Part shown: piece after piece, positions 33,737 through 41,843 of the stretch | Layout: every line of letters starts with the position of its first letter | Position numbering within the stretch: the first letter of the stretch is position 1 | NCBI GenBank assembly: GCA_902802045.1 | Contig: CADCKQ010000003.1 | Coordinates: 1-64,000, forward strand | Source of the DNA: Oscillospiraceae bacterium | Lineage (GTDB): Bacteria; Bacillota; Clostridia; Oscillospirales; Oscillospiraceae | DNA length: 64,000 nt | Direction: 5' to 3' | Position numbers and translations under genes: made by a program | Notes under the pieces: model-generated | What the model was told of the DNA's origin: nothing | Databases searched by the model: none | Seen by the model: the letters and a program-made list of their open reading frames with translations, nothing else

Positions 33737-34807
33737 TCAAATCCTATCTGAGAGCATGGCGACAAACGCATCGCCGCACGCGGATGTGGAAGCGCTGCCG
33801 CCCAGATCCTTTGTCAGACCGTTGTTTTCTTTCAGCATTTTTTCAATCGTATCCACGATCCTTGTATACCACTGCGGATACCCCAGATGATCCAGCAGCT
33901 GGCCCGCTGCCCAGATGGAAGCCAGCGGATTGGCAATTCCCTTCCCGGCCATCCGCGGCGCGGATCCGTGGATCGGTTCAAACATGGAGGGATAGCGGCG
34001 TTCCGGATCAAGGTTTGCGCCGGCGGCCAGCCCCATTCCGCCGGAGATTGACGCGCCGAGATCCGTCAGAATGTCGCCAAACAGATTTGAGGTCACCACC
34101 ACCTGGAAGCGTTTCGGGTTCTTGATCATGAACATGGCCGCCGCATCCACCAGAAGAGACTGTGTCTCCACATCGGGATAATCTCTGCCGACCTCTTCAA
34201 AAACCTGATCCCAGAAGACCATAGAATAGTTCAGCGCGTTTCCTTTGCTGATGCTGGTAAGTGTTTTTCCTTCTCGCCGGGCCAGTTCATACGCATACCG
34301 GATCACCCGCTCACAGCCTTTGCGGGAGAAAACGGCATCCTGAATGACAATCTCCTGCGGGCTGTCCGGATAGAGCCAGGCTCCCTGCCCGCTGTATTCG
34401 CCCTCGCTGTTCTCGCGGACAAAGATCATATCAATGTCCTCCGGTCCGGCATTCTTGAGCGGGCACGGCGCGCCTTCCAGGAGCTTTACCGGACGCAGGT
34501 TTACATACTGGTCGAACCCGCGGCGAAGCTTCAGAAGCAGGCCGCGCAGAGAAATATGATCCGGAACACCGGGATAACCGACGGCCCCGAGGAGGATCGC
34601 GTCGCTCCCCTTCAGCCGCTCCAGCCCGTCTTCCGGCATCATTTCCCCGGTTTTCAGGTAGTACTCGCAGCCCCACGGATACTCGGTGAACTCAAAGTTA
34701 AACCCACCGTCCAGGGCGGAGACCGCGTTCAGCACCTTGACGGCTTCGCGCATGACTTCCGGTCCGATCCCGTCGCCCGGGATCACTGCGATCTGATATG
34801 TTTTCAC
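33737..34807 (-). CDS. tartrate/D-malate dehydrogenase (isocitrate/isopropylmalate dehydrogenase family)
   Basis: 356 residues from a GTG at 34807 (AGGAGGAG upstream); the longer frame to 34876 has no ribosome site. NAD-dependent beta-decarboxylating family: IAVIPGDGIGPEVM, the substrate-binding VRENSEGEYSG, and the metal Asp in NLFGDILTDLGASISGG. The VRENSEGEYSG form is typical of TtuC/DmlA (tartrate or D-malate dehydrogenase) rather than isopropylmalate dehydrogenase. It oxidises D-malate or tartrate to pyruvate-level products plus CO2. It is the last gene of the tartrate operon and clearly GC-richer than the flanking DNA. Confidence 0.88.
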   Translation of the reverse strand: MKTYQIAVIPGDGIGPEVMREAVKVLNAVSALDGGFNFEFTEYPWGCEYYLKTGEMMPEDGLERLKGSDAILLGAVGYPGVPDHISLRGLLLKLRRGFDQYVNLRPVKLLEGAPCPLKNAGPEDIDMIFVRENSEGEYSGQGAWLYPDSPQEIVIQDAVFSRKGCERVIRYAYELARREGKTLTSISKGNALNYSMVFWDQVFEEVGRDYPDVETQSLLVDAAAMFMIKNPKRFQVVVTSNLFGDILTDLGASISGGMGLAAGANLDPERRYPSMFEPIHGSAPRMAGKGIANPLASIWAAGQLLDHLGYPQWYTRIVDTIEKMLKENNGLTKDLGGSASTSACGDAFVAMLSDRI

Positions 34808-34886
34808 TGCAAAACTCCTCCTGTCATTCATCGCCCGAAAGGGAGACAGTGTCCCTGTCTCCCTTCGTTTTTTCACGCTTCGCTTC

Positions 34887-35513
34887 TTACTTGATAAAGC
34901 CGACCTGCTTGCTGATGAGCTCTACCTGCTCGTCCTTGCGCTTGTTGTACTCGATCTTCTTCTCTTCGAAGTAGTTGCGGCCTTCCGCGTCGATGGAAAC
35001 GATCAGCGGGCCGAACTCCTTCACACGGCAGTTCCACAGGGTCTCGGGCATGCCCAGGTCACGCCACTCGGCGCGCTCGATCTCTTCCACGCAGACCGCC
35101 GCGACGACGGCGTTGCCGGCGGGGATGACGCAGTGGATGCAGCCGAAGTCCTTGCAGGCGTTGGCGGTGTTCTCTTTCATGCCGCCCTTGCCGACGATGA
35201 CGCGTACGCCCGTGGTCTTCACGAACTCATACTCGAACTTCTCCATGCGCATGGAGGTGGTGGGGCCGACGGAGACCATCTCGAACTTGTCGTTCTCGAG
35301 CGGGCGGATGATCGGGCCTGCGTGCAGGATGGCGTTGTTGCGCACATCCACGGGGATCTCGCGGCCTTCCTCCACGACGCGGCGGTGTGCGACGTCGCGG
35401 CAGGTGGTCAGGCTTCCGCTGAGGTAGAGGATGTCGCCGATGTGCACATCCTTGAGGTCTTCAGCGGAGATGGGGGTAACGAGGATCTTCTTGCCGTCTC
35501 TGTATTCAACCAT
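34887..35513 (-). CDS. ttdB: L(+)-tartrate dehydratase beta subunit
   Basis: 208 residues from the ATG at 35513 (AAGGAGGAG upstream). It matches E. coli TtdB as I recall it along its whole length: VGPTTSMRMEKFEYEF, VGKGGM, LGMPETLWNCRVKEFGPLIV. Class I Fe-S hydro-lyases of the fumarase/tartrate dehydratase group are split into alpha and beta chains in many bacteria. With TtdA it dehydrates L-tartrate to oxaloacetate. A class I fumarase is the alternative, but the lengths and motifs fit TtdAB better, and the neighbours support tartrate. Confidence 0.93.
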   Translation of the reverse strand: MVEYRDGKKILVTPISAEDLKDVHIGDILYLSGSLTTCRDVAHRRVVEEGREIPVDVRNNAILHAGPIIRPLENDKFEMVSVGPTTSMRMEKFEYEFVKTTGVRVIVGKGGMKENTANACKDFGCIHCVIPAGNAVVAAVCVEEIERAEWRDLGMPETLWNCRVKEFGPLIVSIDAEGRNYFEEKKIEYNKRKDEQVELISKQVGFIK

Positions 35514-35537
35514 GGTTTTCTCCTCCTTATCCTTCAA

Positions 35538-36437
35538 TCAGAGCACGCAGCCGGAGTGGCTGGTGATGGTGTAGTTGAGGTCCTTGTCAAAGACAATGTG
35601 TCCGCGGCGGTGGCTCCAGCAGCCCACGTTCACCGCAACGCCAATGGCGGAGGGGTGACGGGCGGTGTTCTCAATGTTCACGCCCATGACCGTGTACTTG
35701 CCGCCCATGCCCTGGGGGCCGATGCCGATGGCGTTGATGCCGTCTTCCAGGAGCTTCTCCATCTTGGCGGCGCGCTCGTTCTCGCTGTGCGAGCCAATCG
35801 GGCGCATCAGCGCCTTCTTGGACAGAAGCGCGGCGGTCTCGACGCTGGTCGCGACGCCCACGCCCACCAGCAGCGGGGGGCAGGCGTTCAGGCCGTAGCT
35901 GGTCATGCGGTCAAGGACGAACTTGGTCACGCCCTCGTAGCCCTCGCCGGGCATCAGCACGGTGGCGTTGCCGGGCAGGGTGCAGCCGCCGCCCGCCATG
36001 TAGGTGTAGATCTCGCAGCCGTCCCAGTTGGGGACGATGTCCCACCACACGGTCGGGGTGCCCTTGCCGACGTTCTTGCCGGTGTTGTACTCGTCAAAGG
36101 TTTCCACGGAGTTGTGGCGCAGCGGGGTCTCCTTGGTAGCCTTGATAACGGCTTCCTTCAGCAGGCCTTCCAGCTCGTTGATGAGGGGAAAGCCGGTGCC
36201 GCACTTGAGCCAGAACTGCAGTACGCCGGTGTCCTGGCAGGAGGGGCGGTCGAGCTTGACGGCCAGCTCCTGGTTGCGGAACATGGTGTCGTAAATCACC
36301 TTGGGCAGGGCGTCGGTTTCCTTCGCGCGCAGCTCCTCGAGCTTCGCAATCACGTCATCGGGAAGCTTCTTTCCGGTATAGCCGACGAACTTGGCCATCA
36401 TATCGGTCATTTTCTGAACCTGTGCTTCTTTATTCAT
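35538..36437 (-). CDS. ttdA: L(+)-tartrate dehydratase alpha subunit
   Basis: 299 residues from the ATG at 36437 (AAGGAG upstream). The [4Fe-4S] ligands are expected in RPSCQDTGV, GGGCTLPGNA and VGCWSHRRG. APLRHNSVE, FDEYNTGKNVG and NACPPLLVGVG match E. coli TtdA closely. It is oxygen-sensitive, which fits an anaerobe. It lies between the transporter gene and ttdB with short spacers. Confidence 0.95.
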   Translation of the reverse strand: MNKEAQVQKMTDMMAKFVGYTGKKLPDDVIAKLEELRAKETDALPKVIYDTMFRNQELAVKLDRPSCQDTGVLQFWLKCGTGFPLINELEGLLKEAVIKATKETPLRHNSVETFDEYNTGKNVGKGTPTVWWDIVPNWDGCEIYTYMAGGGCTLPGNATVLMPGEGYEGVTKFVLDRMTSYGLNACPPLLVGVGVATSVETAALLSKKALMRPIGSHSENERAAKMEKLLEDGINAIGIGPQGMGGKYTVMGVNIENTARHPSAIGVAVNVGCWSHRRGHIVFDKDLNYTITSHSGCVL

Positions 36438-36475
36438 GGTGCATTCTCCTTCTTTCTTGTTCATTCAGAATTCTA

Positions 36476-37747
36476 TCAGGGATAGAACGGGAAGGCAATA
36501 GGCAGGACGATCATGCTGACGATGAGCGCGATGACGATCAGCGGCAGGCCGGACTTGACGTAGTCCATGAACTTGTAGTTGCCTGCGCCGACGACCATCG
36601 TGTTCGCGGGCATGCCGATCGGGGTGGCGTAGGCGCAGGAGCCGCCGATGACGCAGGCCATGAGGACGGCGCGGGGGTCGGCGCCCATGCCCTGGGCGAT
36701 GGAGAGGCAGATCGGGGCCATCAGTGCGGTGGTTGCGGTGTTGGACATGAAGTTCGTCATCACGCAGCACAGCAGCAGCACCACGAAGGTCAGCAGGTAC
36801 GGGGAGGGGTTCGCGCCCAGCAGGCCGATCACCTTGTCGGCGATCATCTGGCCGGCGCCGGTGCTCTGCAGGGCAGAGGCCAGGGACAGCGTGCCGCCGA
36901 AGAGGAAGATGGTCTTGAGGTCGATGGACTTGAGCGCCTCACGCTCGGAGATGACGCCCGTGAGCATCAGGAGGATCGCGCCCATGCAGCCGGTGACGGC
37001 GAGCTTGATGCCGATCTGGTCTTCAAAGATCATGCCGAGCAGGGTGACGATCAGGATGACTAGGGAGAGGACCTTCTTCCACTTGGGAACCTTGCTGAAG
37101 TCCTTGACGTCGTCGAACACGGAGTCGCCGTTGTCCTTGGTGTCGTGGTTCGGCAGGAGTTTGAAGCCGATCGTCGCGTAGAACAGGATGCCCGCGAGGA
37201 GGATGGGCAGGCCGACGATGGCGTACTCAAAGAACCCGAAGGAGAGGCCGATGGGCTCCAGGGTGCTCTGGGCGATCATGTTGCCCGGGGCGCCGATGAG
37301 GGAGAGGTTGCCGCCCATGGCAGCCGCGAAAACCAGCGGCATCAGCAGGCGGGAGCGCTTGAACCCGGACTTGGCGGCGATGCCGATGACCACCGGGATC
37401 AGGACTGCGGCGGTGCCGGTGTTGGAGAGGACGCCGCTCATCAGGCCAACGATGACCATGATCGCGATGATCAGGCTGCGCTCGGTCTTGGCAAACTTGG
37501 TGACCAGGCCGCCGATCTCATTGGCCATGCCGGTCTCGAACAGGGCGCCGCCTACGATGAACATGGCGACGAAGAGGATGACGTTGGAGTCGATGAAGCC
37601 GCCGAACGCCGTCTTGAGGTCCAGGACCTTGGTCAGGACCAGGCCGACTGCGACGATCATCGAGGTCAGGCCGAGAGGGATCTTCTCGGTTACGAACATG
37701 ATGATTGCGAAAAGCAGGAAGAGCAGGGTGATAATTGCCGGGCTCAT
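36476..37747 (-). CDS. DASS/SLC13 family dicarboxylate (probable tartrate) transporter
   Basis: 423 residues from the ATG at 37747, where GGAGG is well placed; the frame stays open far upstream only because it lies opposite the LysR gene. About 11-12 membrane helices. The two SNT-type motifs of the DASS/CitT family are visible (MSGVLSNTGTAAVLIPV and NFMSNTATTALMAPI), as are GAPGNMIA and ATPIGMPANTMV. It is the first gene of the tartrate operon and presumably takes up tartrate, possibly in exchange for succinate as described for E. coli TtdT. Confidence 0.92.
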   Translation of the reverse strand: MSPAIITLLFLLFAIIMFVTEKIPLGLTSMIVAVGLVLTKVLDLKTAFGGFIDSNVILFVAMFIVGGALFETGMANEIGGLVTKFAKTERSLIIAIMVIVGLMSGVLSNTGTAAVLIPVVIGIAAKSGFKRSRLLMPLVFAAAMGGNLSLIGAPGNMIAQSTLEPIGLSFGFFEYAIVGLPILLAGILFYATIGFKLLPNHDTKDNGDSVFDDVKDFSKVPKWKKVLSLVILIVTLLGMIFEDQIGIKLAVTGCMGAILLMLTGVISEREALKSIDLKTIFLFGGTLSLASALQSTGAGQMIADKVIGLLGANPSPYLLTFVVLLLCCVMTNFMSNTATTALMAPICLSIAQGMGADPRAVLMACVIGGSCAYATPIGMPANTMVVGAGNYKFMDYVKSGLPLIVIALIVSMIVLPIAFPFYP

Positions 37748-37808
37748 GGTGCTACCTCCTTCAGGTAAAGCATTTAAATTTGGGGGTGTGCTTTTGATCT
37801 CTGACATT

Positions 37809-37837
37809 AATATAACAAACCTCAGGTCATTTGTCGA
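37809..37837 (-). promoter_or_regulatory. promoter of the tartrate operon
   Basis: Minus strand: TCGACA (37837..37832), 17 bases, TATATT (37814..37809), leading to the transporter start at 37747. Confidence 0.7.
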
Positions 37838-37847
37838 TTTAATGAAA

Positions 37848-37876
37848 CTCATGTGGCCATAAATAAATTTTATGAG
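37848..37876. promoter_or_regulatory. candidate LysR operator between divergent promoters
   Basis: Interrupted dyads CTCAT (37848-37852)/ATGAG (37872-37876) and, inside them, ATAAA-N5-TTTAT (37859-37873). They lie just upstream of the operon -35 box and just before the regulator -35, where LysR-type proteins usually bind. Confidence 0.5.
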
Positions 37877-37881
37877 ATATC

Positions 37882-37910
37882 TTGCAAAAAACGCCCGTTT
37901 CTGCCATAAT
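37882..37910 (+). promoter_or_regulatory. promoter of the LysR regulator gene
   Basis: TTGCAA (37882-37887), 17 bases, CATAAT (37905-37910), 29 bases before the start codon. Confidence 0.6.
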
Positions 37911-37939
37911 AAAATGCAGGAAAACGGGGGGATTTCACC

Positions 37940-38842
37940 ATGACGCTCAACCAGCTGCGCTATTTCTGCACCGCCGCCCGCTGCCACAGCATTACGCAGG
38001 CGGCAAAGCTTATGTTTGTCACCCAGCCCGCCGTCTCCAGCGCGATCCGCGAGCTGGAAACGGAGTTCTCCGTGAAGCTCTTTTCCTTCACCAACAACCG
38101 CCTGGAGCTTACCGTCGAGGGCGAGCAGCTGTATGAACGGGCCGCCTCGCTTCTGGATGCGAGCGACGACCTGCAGCTCCAGTTCCAGGACGCCAGCCGA
38201 CGCAGGCCGGCGGTGCGCCTCGGCACCCCGCCGAACCTGAGCGCGGTCTTCTTCCCGGAACTGCTGGACGCCTTTCACGCCGCGCACCCGGAGATCTACC
38301 TGGAGCTCGCGGAGTACGGCTCCGTTCGCGCCTGCGACATGGTGCAGAACGAGCAGCTCGACCTGGGCCTGGTCAACATGGAGCTCTACGCCGTCGACAA
38401 GTTCTCGAATCTCCTTCTCGCGACCGACCGGCTCCTCTTCTGCGTGGCGGAAAACCATCCCCTCGCCGGCGAGGAAACGCTGGACCTCCGGTGCCTGGAT
38501 CACGAACCCGTCATCCTCTTCAACCGCGACTCCGTCCAGAACCAGATTTTCCTGCAGCACTTCCGCGCGCTCGGCATCCAGCCCCGCGTCGTCATGCACT
38601 CCAGCCAGATCACCACTACGCGCAAATTCGTCCTGCAGGGCAAGTGCGGCTGCTTCTTCTTTTCCTCCATGCTGCCCCTGGTGCCGGAGCTGAAGGGCAT
38701 CCCCATCTCGCCGGAGATCCCGACGCGCATCGGCCTTGTCTGGAAGAAGGGCAAGTACATCTCTGCGCACACCCTCACCTTCATCCGCTTCTGCGAAGCT
38801 TATTACCGGGAACATCCATTATCACAGCCCGGCCGGGAGTAA
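37940..38842 (+). CDS. LysR-family regulator, divergent from the tartrate operon
   Basis: 300 residues. The N-terminal winged helix-turn-helix is typical (LNQLRYFCTAARCHSITQAA, TQPAVSSAIRELE), followed by the periplasmic-binding-protein-like effector domain. Divergent placement next to the transporter/dehydratase operon is the classic layout for an effector-responsive activator such as TtdR. A GGGGGG run lies before the ATG. GC content is among the highest in the window, in line with the neighbouring operon. The effector is expected to be tartrate or a related dicarboxylate (inference). Confidence 0.92.
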   Translation: MTLNQLRYFCTAARCHSITQAAKLMFVTQPAVSSAIRELETEFSVKLFSFTNNRLELTVEGEQLYERAASLLDASDDLQLQFQDASRRRPAVRLGTPPNLSAVFFPELLDAFHAAHPEIYLELAEYGSVRACDMVQNEQLDLGLVNMELYAVDKFSNLLLATDRLLFCVAENHPLAGEETLDLRCLDHEPVILFNRDSVQNQIFLQHFRALGIQPRVVMHSSQITTTRKFVLQGKCGCFFFSSMLPLVPELKGIPISPEIPTRIGLVWKKGKYISAHTLTFIRFCEAYYREHPLSQPGRE

Positions 38843-38853
38843 AGGCCGGGTTG
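38828..38853 (+). terminator. hairpin overlapping the LysR stop codon
   Basis: CCCGGCC (38828-38834) and GGCCGGG (38844-38850) with the stop TAA in the loop side, followed by TTGG; the T-tract is weak. Confidence 0.5.
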
Positions 38854-38880
38854 GTATGTTCGGTCTCCCGACAGGTAGAA

Positions 38881-38950
38881 GAATAGGGTAGAGAGGGGTT
38901 GAAGCCCCTCCCTCCCATTGCACCGTACGTACCGGTCAGGTATACGGCGC
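38881..38950 (-). ncRNA. group II intron domains V and VI (remnant)
   Basis: On the minus strand 38950..38920 has the domain V pattern (GCGCCGTAT, then TACGTACGGTGC) with a CGC triad, followed by a GC-rich hairpin AGGGAGGGGCTTCAACCCC that fits domain VI. The 5' part of the intron is absent, so it cannot splice as it stands. Confidence 0.75.
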
Positions 38951-38967
38951 TACATCAAAGCAGGAAT

Positions 38968-39219
38968 TCAAGTACACCTTGCGAGATAGTACTCCAAAGG
39001 ATCGACCAGTCCCGGCCGGTCCTTTGTTGCTGTTCCGAGTATTTTCGGGCTGAGCAGATAATTGACCACATCACCTGAGGCTTGCCTATACCATCCGAGA
39101 CGAGAGTTTGATACTTTGTATATCTCCTCGTCGCTTAGTCTGCATTTTCCGATTTTGTTCAGCTTCTGCAGATTTCTTTGGATTGTTTTCGGTTTTTTCC
39201 ACTGCTTGAGTATGACCAC
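38968..39219 (-). pseudogene. C-terminal fragment of a group II intron maturase
   Basis: The last about 80 residues of an intron-encoded protein: WKKPKTIQRNLQKLNKIG and RLGWYRQASGDVVNYLLS are the maturase (X) and DNA-binding region in a diverged form. The reverse transcriptase domain with YADD is missing. The frame meets an unrelated plus-strand gene tail at about 39210-39220, which must be a recombination junction. Confidence 0.8.
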
Positions 39220-39279
39220 ACGTACTTTAAGGAAATCGATATAGATGTTATGAAAAAAGATGAAGAGGAAGAAGTATAA
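39211..39279 (+). pseudogene. C-terminal tail of an unidentified gene cut by the intron fragment
   Basis: The plus strand reads YDHTYFKEIDIDVMKKDE and three further acidic residues, then a TAA stop at 39277-39279. A strong plus-strand terminator follows at 39370, as expected downstream of a real gene. Upstream the sequence is intron DNA, so the rest of the gene is lost. Confidence 0.45.
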
Positions 39280-39369
39280 GCACTGTCTCTCCCTCTCTTT
39301 TTTCCGTGGTATAACGAAATTTAACGATTATCTCGATTTTGTTAAAATAGCAGTCTTTTGCCATAAGAT

Positions 39370-39415
39370 GAAACAGCAGATTGATACAATTGCTCAATCT
39401 GCTGTTTCGTTTTTT
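39370..39415 (+). terminator. strong plus-strand terminator
   Basis: A 15-bp perfect stem GAAACAGCAGATTGA/TCAATCTGCTGTTTC, loop TACAATTGC, then GTTTTTT. Only the truncated gene tail ending at 39279 can use it on this strand. The 39280-39369 stretch holds no gene. Confidence 0.9.
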
Positions 39416-39462
39416 ATGCCCGGAAACTGAGCCACAGCGACCCGATGAAACTGAATTATTCT

Positions 39463-40734
39463 TCAGCGCAGCTGCACATACAAAGGGTCCGGCGATTCAT
39501 CCTGCAAAATGCCCCGTAGATAGGCAGTCTCAAAGCTTTCGCCTGCTACGGAGACCCAGAAATCCAGTTCGGTTAACAGGCGCTCACGCTCCGACATCGT
39601 CCCGGTGAAATAGGCAAGGTTTGTATCCGCAAAGCAGCGGGCCATACGCTCCTGAGCACCGTCAGGCAGTTCAACCTCTGTGAGGCCATCCGCGATTTGG
39701 CGATAGTAGATCTGATAAAAGCTCTCAGCCGCGTATGTATCAAAGCTCAACAGCTGCTCCTCCGTACGTCCGTGCCGCCGTGCCCATGCGGATACGTCCA
39801 CACTGCGTGCCTCATAAGTCAGACCAGCGCCGTCCCAGACGAACAGCCCATATCGGCATGGAACAAGCGAGAGCGGAGAAGTCAGGATCTCCGGAACAGG
39901 GCCGTCCAGAGCATGCTGGATATGTACGTGTCCGCACAGATTCGCCAAGACTCCGTATTGTGCCAGAAGTTCCATGACCGCATCGGCATTACTGATCTGA
40001 TAGCCGAATACGAACATGCTGTTGTGGATCAGAAGATTTTGATGGCTGAAGCAAATCACCTGCGCTCCGGCTTCGTTTGCTTCGCGCAGTTCACTTTCAA
40101 GCCAGTCGAGGCTCTCTGACTGAAAGGAATTGACGACTACGGAATTCGTGTCGAGCAGGAGCAGACGCAGCCCCTCTGCGGCCTCCCAGACATAGCTGCC
40201 GCTGAGCGTGTCGACACTGCTGGCCTGCTGCGGTCCGAAAGCAGCGTACAGCTTCCGAAAATCGTCCGCGCTCGCATTCGGCACAGGCTCGTAGCTGTCA
40301 CCTGAATAGCGATAGGTACCGGAGCGCCGTACGTCATGGTTGCCTGGAATGACCAGAACAGGTATGCCGGTCTCCTGCAGACGGCCAAGCTTTTCTGCAA
40401 GGTCTGCAAGGCTCTGTGCTTCCCCGTTGAAGCTCAGGTCCCCGGTCAGAACGACAGCATCCGGACGCTCTGAAATCATCTGCTCAACAAAAGCCTCCGT
40501 GATGGCCTCAATATCCAGCATCAGCTTACCGTCACCGTGCTCAACGATACGACGAAACAGAGGACCGTTATCGGTCAACGCTTGTGATAAATAATGCAGA
40601 TCCGATGCGACAACAATGCGCACGCGCTCTTGCGCGGATGTAGGAGCAGGGTCTGATTTACTCTCCGGTGAGGCGCAGGCGCAGAGCATCAGCATGGCCA
40701 AACAAAGGCCGAGACTAAATCGAACATATTTCAT
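39463..40734 (-). CDS. lipoprotein metallophosphoesterase (calcineurin-like)
   Basis: 423 residues. Signal peptide ending in LCACAS (lipidation on the Cys of the lipobox). The metallophosphoesterase motifs are complete: VVASDLHYLS, VVLTGDLSFNG, IPGNHDVRR, ICFSHQN and CGHVHIQHA. It should act outside the membrane on a phosphate ester or nucleotide. It starts 24 bases after the HxlR gene on the same strand and is probably co-transcribed with it; the ribosome site is weak. Confidence 0.93.
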   Translation of the reverse strand: MKYVRFSLGLCLAMLMLCACASPESKSDPAPTSAQERVRIVVASDLHYLSQALTDNGPLFRRIVEHGDGKLMLDIEAITEAFVEQMISERPDAVVLTGDLSFNGEAQSLADLAEKLGRLQETGIPVLVIPGNHDVRRSGTYRYSGDSYEPVPNASADDFRKLYAAFGPQQASSVDTLSGSYVWEAAEGLRLLLLDTNSVVVNSFQSESLDWLESELREANEAGAQVICFSHQNLLIHNSMFVFGYQISNADAVMELLAQYGVLANLCGHVHIQHALDGPVPEILTSPLSLVPCRYGLFVWDGAGLTYEARSVDVSAWARRHGRTEEQLLSFDTYAAESFYQIYYRQIADGLTEVELPDGAQERMARCFADTNLAYFTGTMSERERLLTELDFWVSVAGESFETAYLRGILQDESPDPLYVQLR

Positions 40735-40758
40735 GGAATTTTTCTGTTATTGGTTCAA

Positions 40759-41103
40759 CTACCGTCTTCTCTGCTCCTGCATTCGCTCCTTGTACGCCGT
40801 TCCCCAGCTTTCCATGGATTTGATAATCGGGCGCATGGATTCGCCCTGCTCGGTCAGCGAGTATTCCACGCGGGGCGGAACCTCCGGGTAGGCTGTGCGG
40901 ATGACGATGCCGTCCGCTTCCATTGAGCGCAGCGCATCTGTCAGCGCCTTTTGGCTGATACCTTCGATGCTCTTCTGAAGTTCATTGAATCGCCAGGGGC
41001 GGACAAGCAGATTGCGCATGATGAGCAGTTTCCACTTGCTGCCAATCAGCGAAACGGTCGTAGCTACAGGACATTCCGGCAGAATGTCTTCTTTCGATCT
41101 CAT
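40759..41103 (-). CDS. HxlR-family transcriptional regulator
   Basis: 114 residues with the winged-helix core: GSKWKLLIMRNLLVRPWRFNEL, SQKALTDALRSMEADGIV and VEYSLTEQGESM. The conserved Cys near the N-terminus (PECPVA) may sense redox or electrophiles, as in some HxlR/YodB proteins. TTGGAGG precedes the ATG. It stands upstream of the phosphoesterase gene. Confidence 0.93.
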   Translation of the reverse strand: MRSKEDILPECPVATTVSLIGSKWKLLIMRNLLVRPWRFNELQKSIEGISQKALTDALRSMEADGIVIRTAYPEVPPRVEYSLTEQGESMRPIIKSMESWGTAYKERMQEQRRR

Positions 41104-41342
41104 GGAAAACCTCCAATAGTTTCAAATTGCCTGTTACAATCATATCATACTGCTATATGGAAACAAAAGCAATAGTATGCCGGGACCAATTCTCCATATA
41201 TAAATCAATGATTTCTTTATGTTGTGTTTATAATTATCTGATATAATTGTAAATTAATGGAAACTCTCCCTGTTATTTCATGTGGCAAACACCGTCTGTT
41301 CTGTGTTATTATACCCTAGCTTTACCGGTATCACCGGTGTGA
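41104..41342. other. AT-rich intergenic region
   Basis: No gene seen. It contains the regulator's upstream region with several TATAAT-like boxes and AT-rich dyads; it ends where the broken CPBP protease frame begins. Confidence 0.5.
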
Positions 41343-41678
41343 AGAATACAAATTTTTGATATAAGCCGTTTCGGCATGCGGCAGATACTTTATGTTTTTA
41401 CCGCCGGAATCCAGGAATTTCTTGCCCGAAGCGTTATCCAAGGCAACCTGAACCGCATTATCATCACAAAGCATACAAGTTTCGTTGCAATCGTTCTCTC
41501 ATCTTTGATATTTGCCGCTCTCCACATACATTTTGGTTTTCTGTTTATGGTCGGAGCTGCGATACTCGCAGGTCTGGAAGGTATCCTTTATGTAAAACAG
41601 CAGAACATCTTCGGAGTATGGATAGTCCATTGGGCATTCGGAGTAACCGGCACTCTGCTGTGTCTGATTGACCACTGA
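41343..41678 (+). pseudogene. C-terminal fragment of a CPBP (CAAX-type) membrane protease
   Basis: About 110 codons open from just after a TGA at 41340; the first ATG is 41376. The CPBP motifs are recognisable: GIQEFLARSVIQG (EExxxR position, first Glu replaced by Gln), FAALHIHFG and the final VHWAFG. Family members have six or more helices, and the N-terminal half is missing here with no ribosome site. A perfect terminator follows. Confidence 0.7.
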
Positions 41679-41695
41679 ACACACCGCTCAAACAC

Positions 41696-41731
41696 AAAAA
41701 ACAGAACAGACGAAGGTCTGTTCTGTTTTTC
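41696..41731 (+). terminator. terminator after the CPBP fragment
   Basis: AAAAACAGAACAGAC-GAAG-GTCTGTTCTGTTTTT, an almost perfect symmetric hairpin. Confidence 0.9.
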
Positions 41732-41843
41732 TGTCTCCAACTGATGCACGCTCTATATCAACGGTGTGGCGCTGATGGGAACAAAATGATACGGATGGAT
41801 GCGGTACGTCGGAGAATTATCCTGTTAACAAGTTCTTCTCCGG

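Noticed and set aside
35133..36485. A 450-codon plus-strand frame across ttdB/ttdA
   Set aside because: Composition-driven Ala/Val/His-rich antisense frame; the minus-strand proteins match known dehydratase subunits.
37748..38815. An N-terminal extension of about 350 residues on the tartrate transporter, open on the minus strand
   Set aside because: It lies entirely opposite the LysR gene and the control region; a good ribosome site and the family N-terminus fix the start at 37747. High GC content explains the long open frame.
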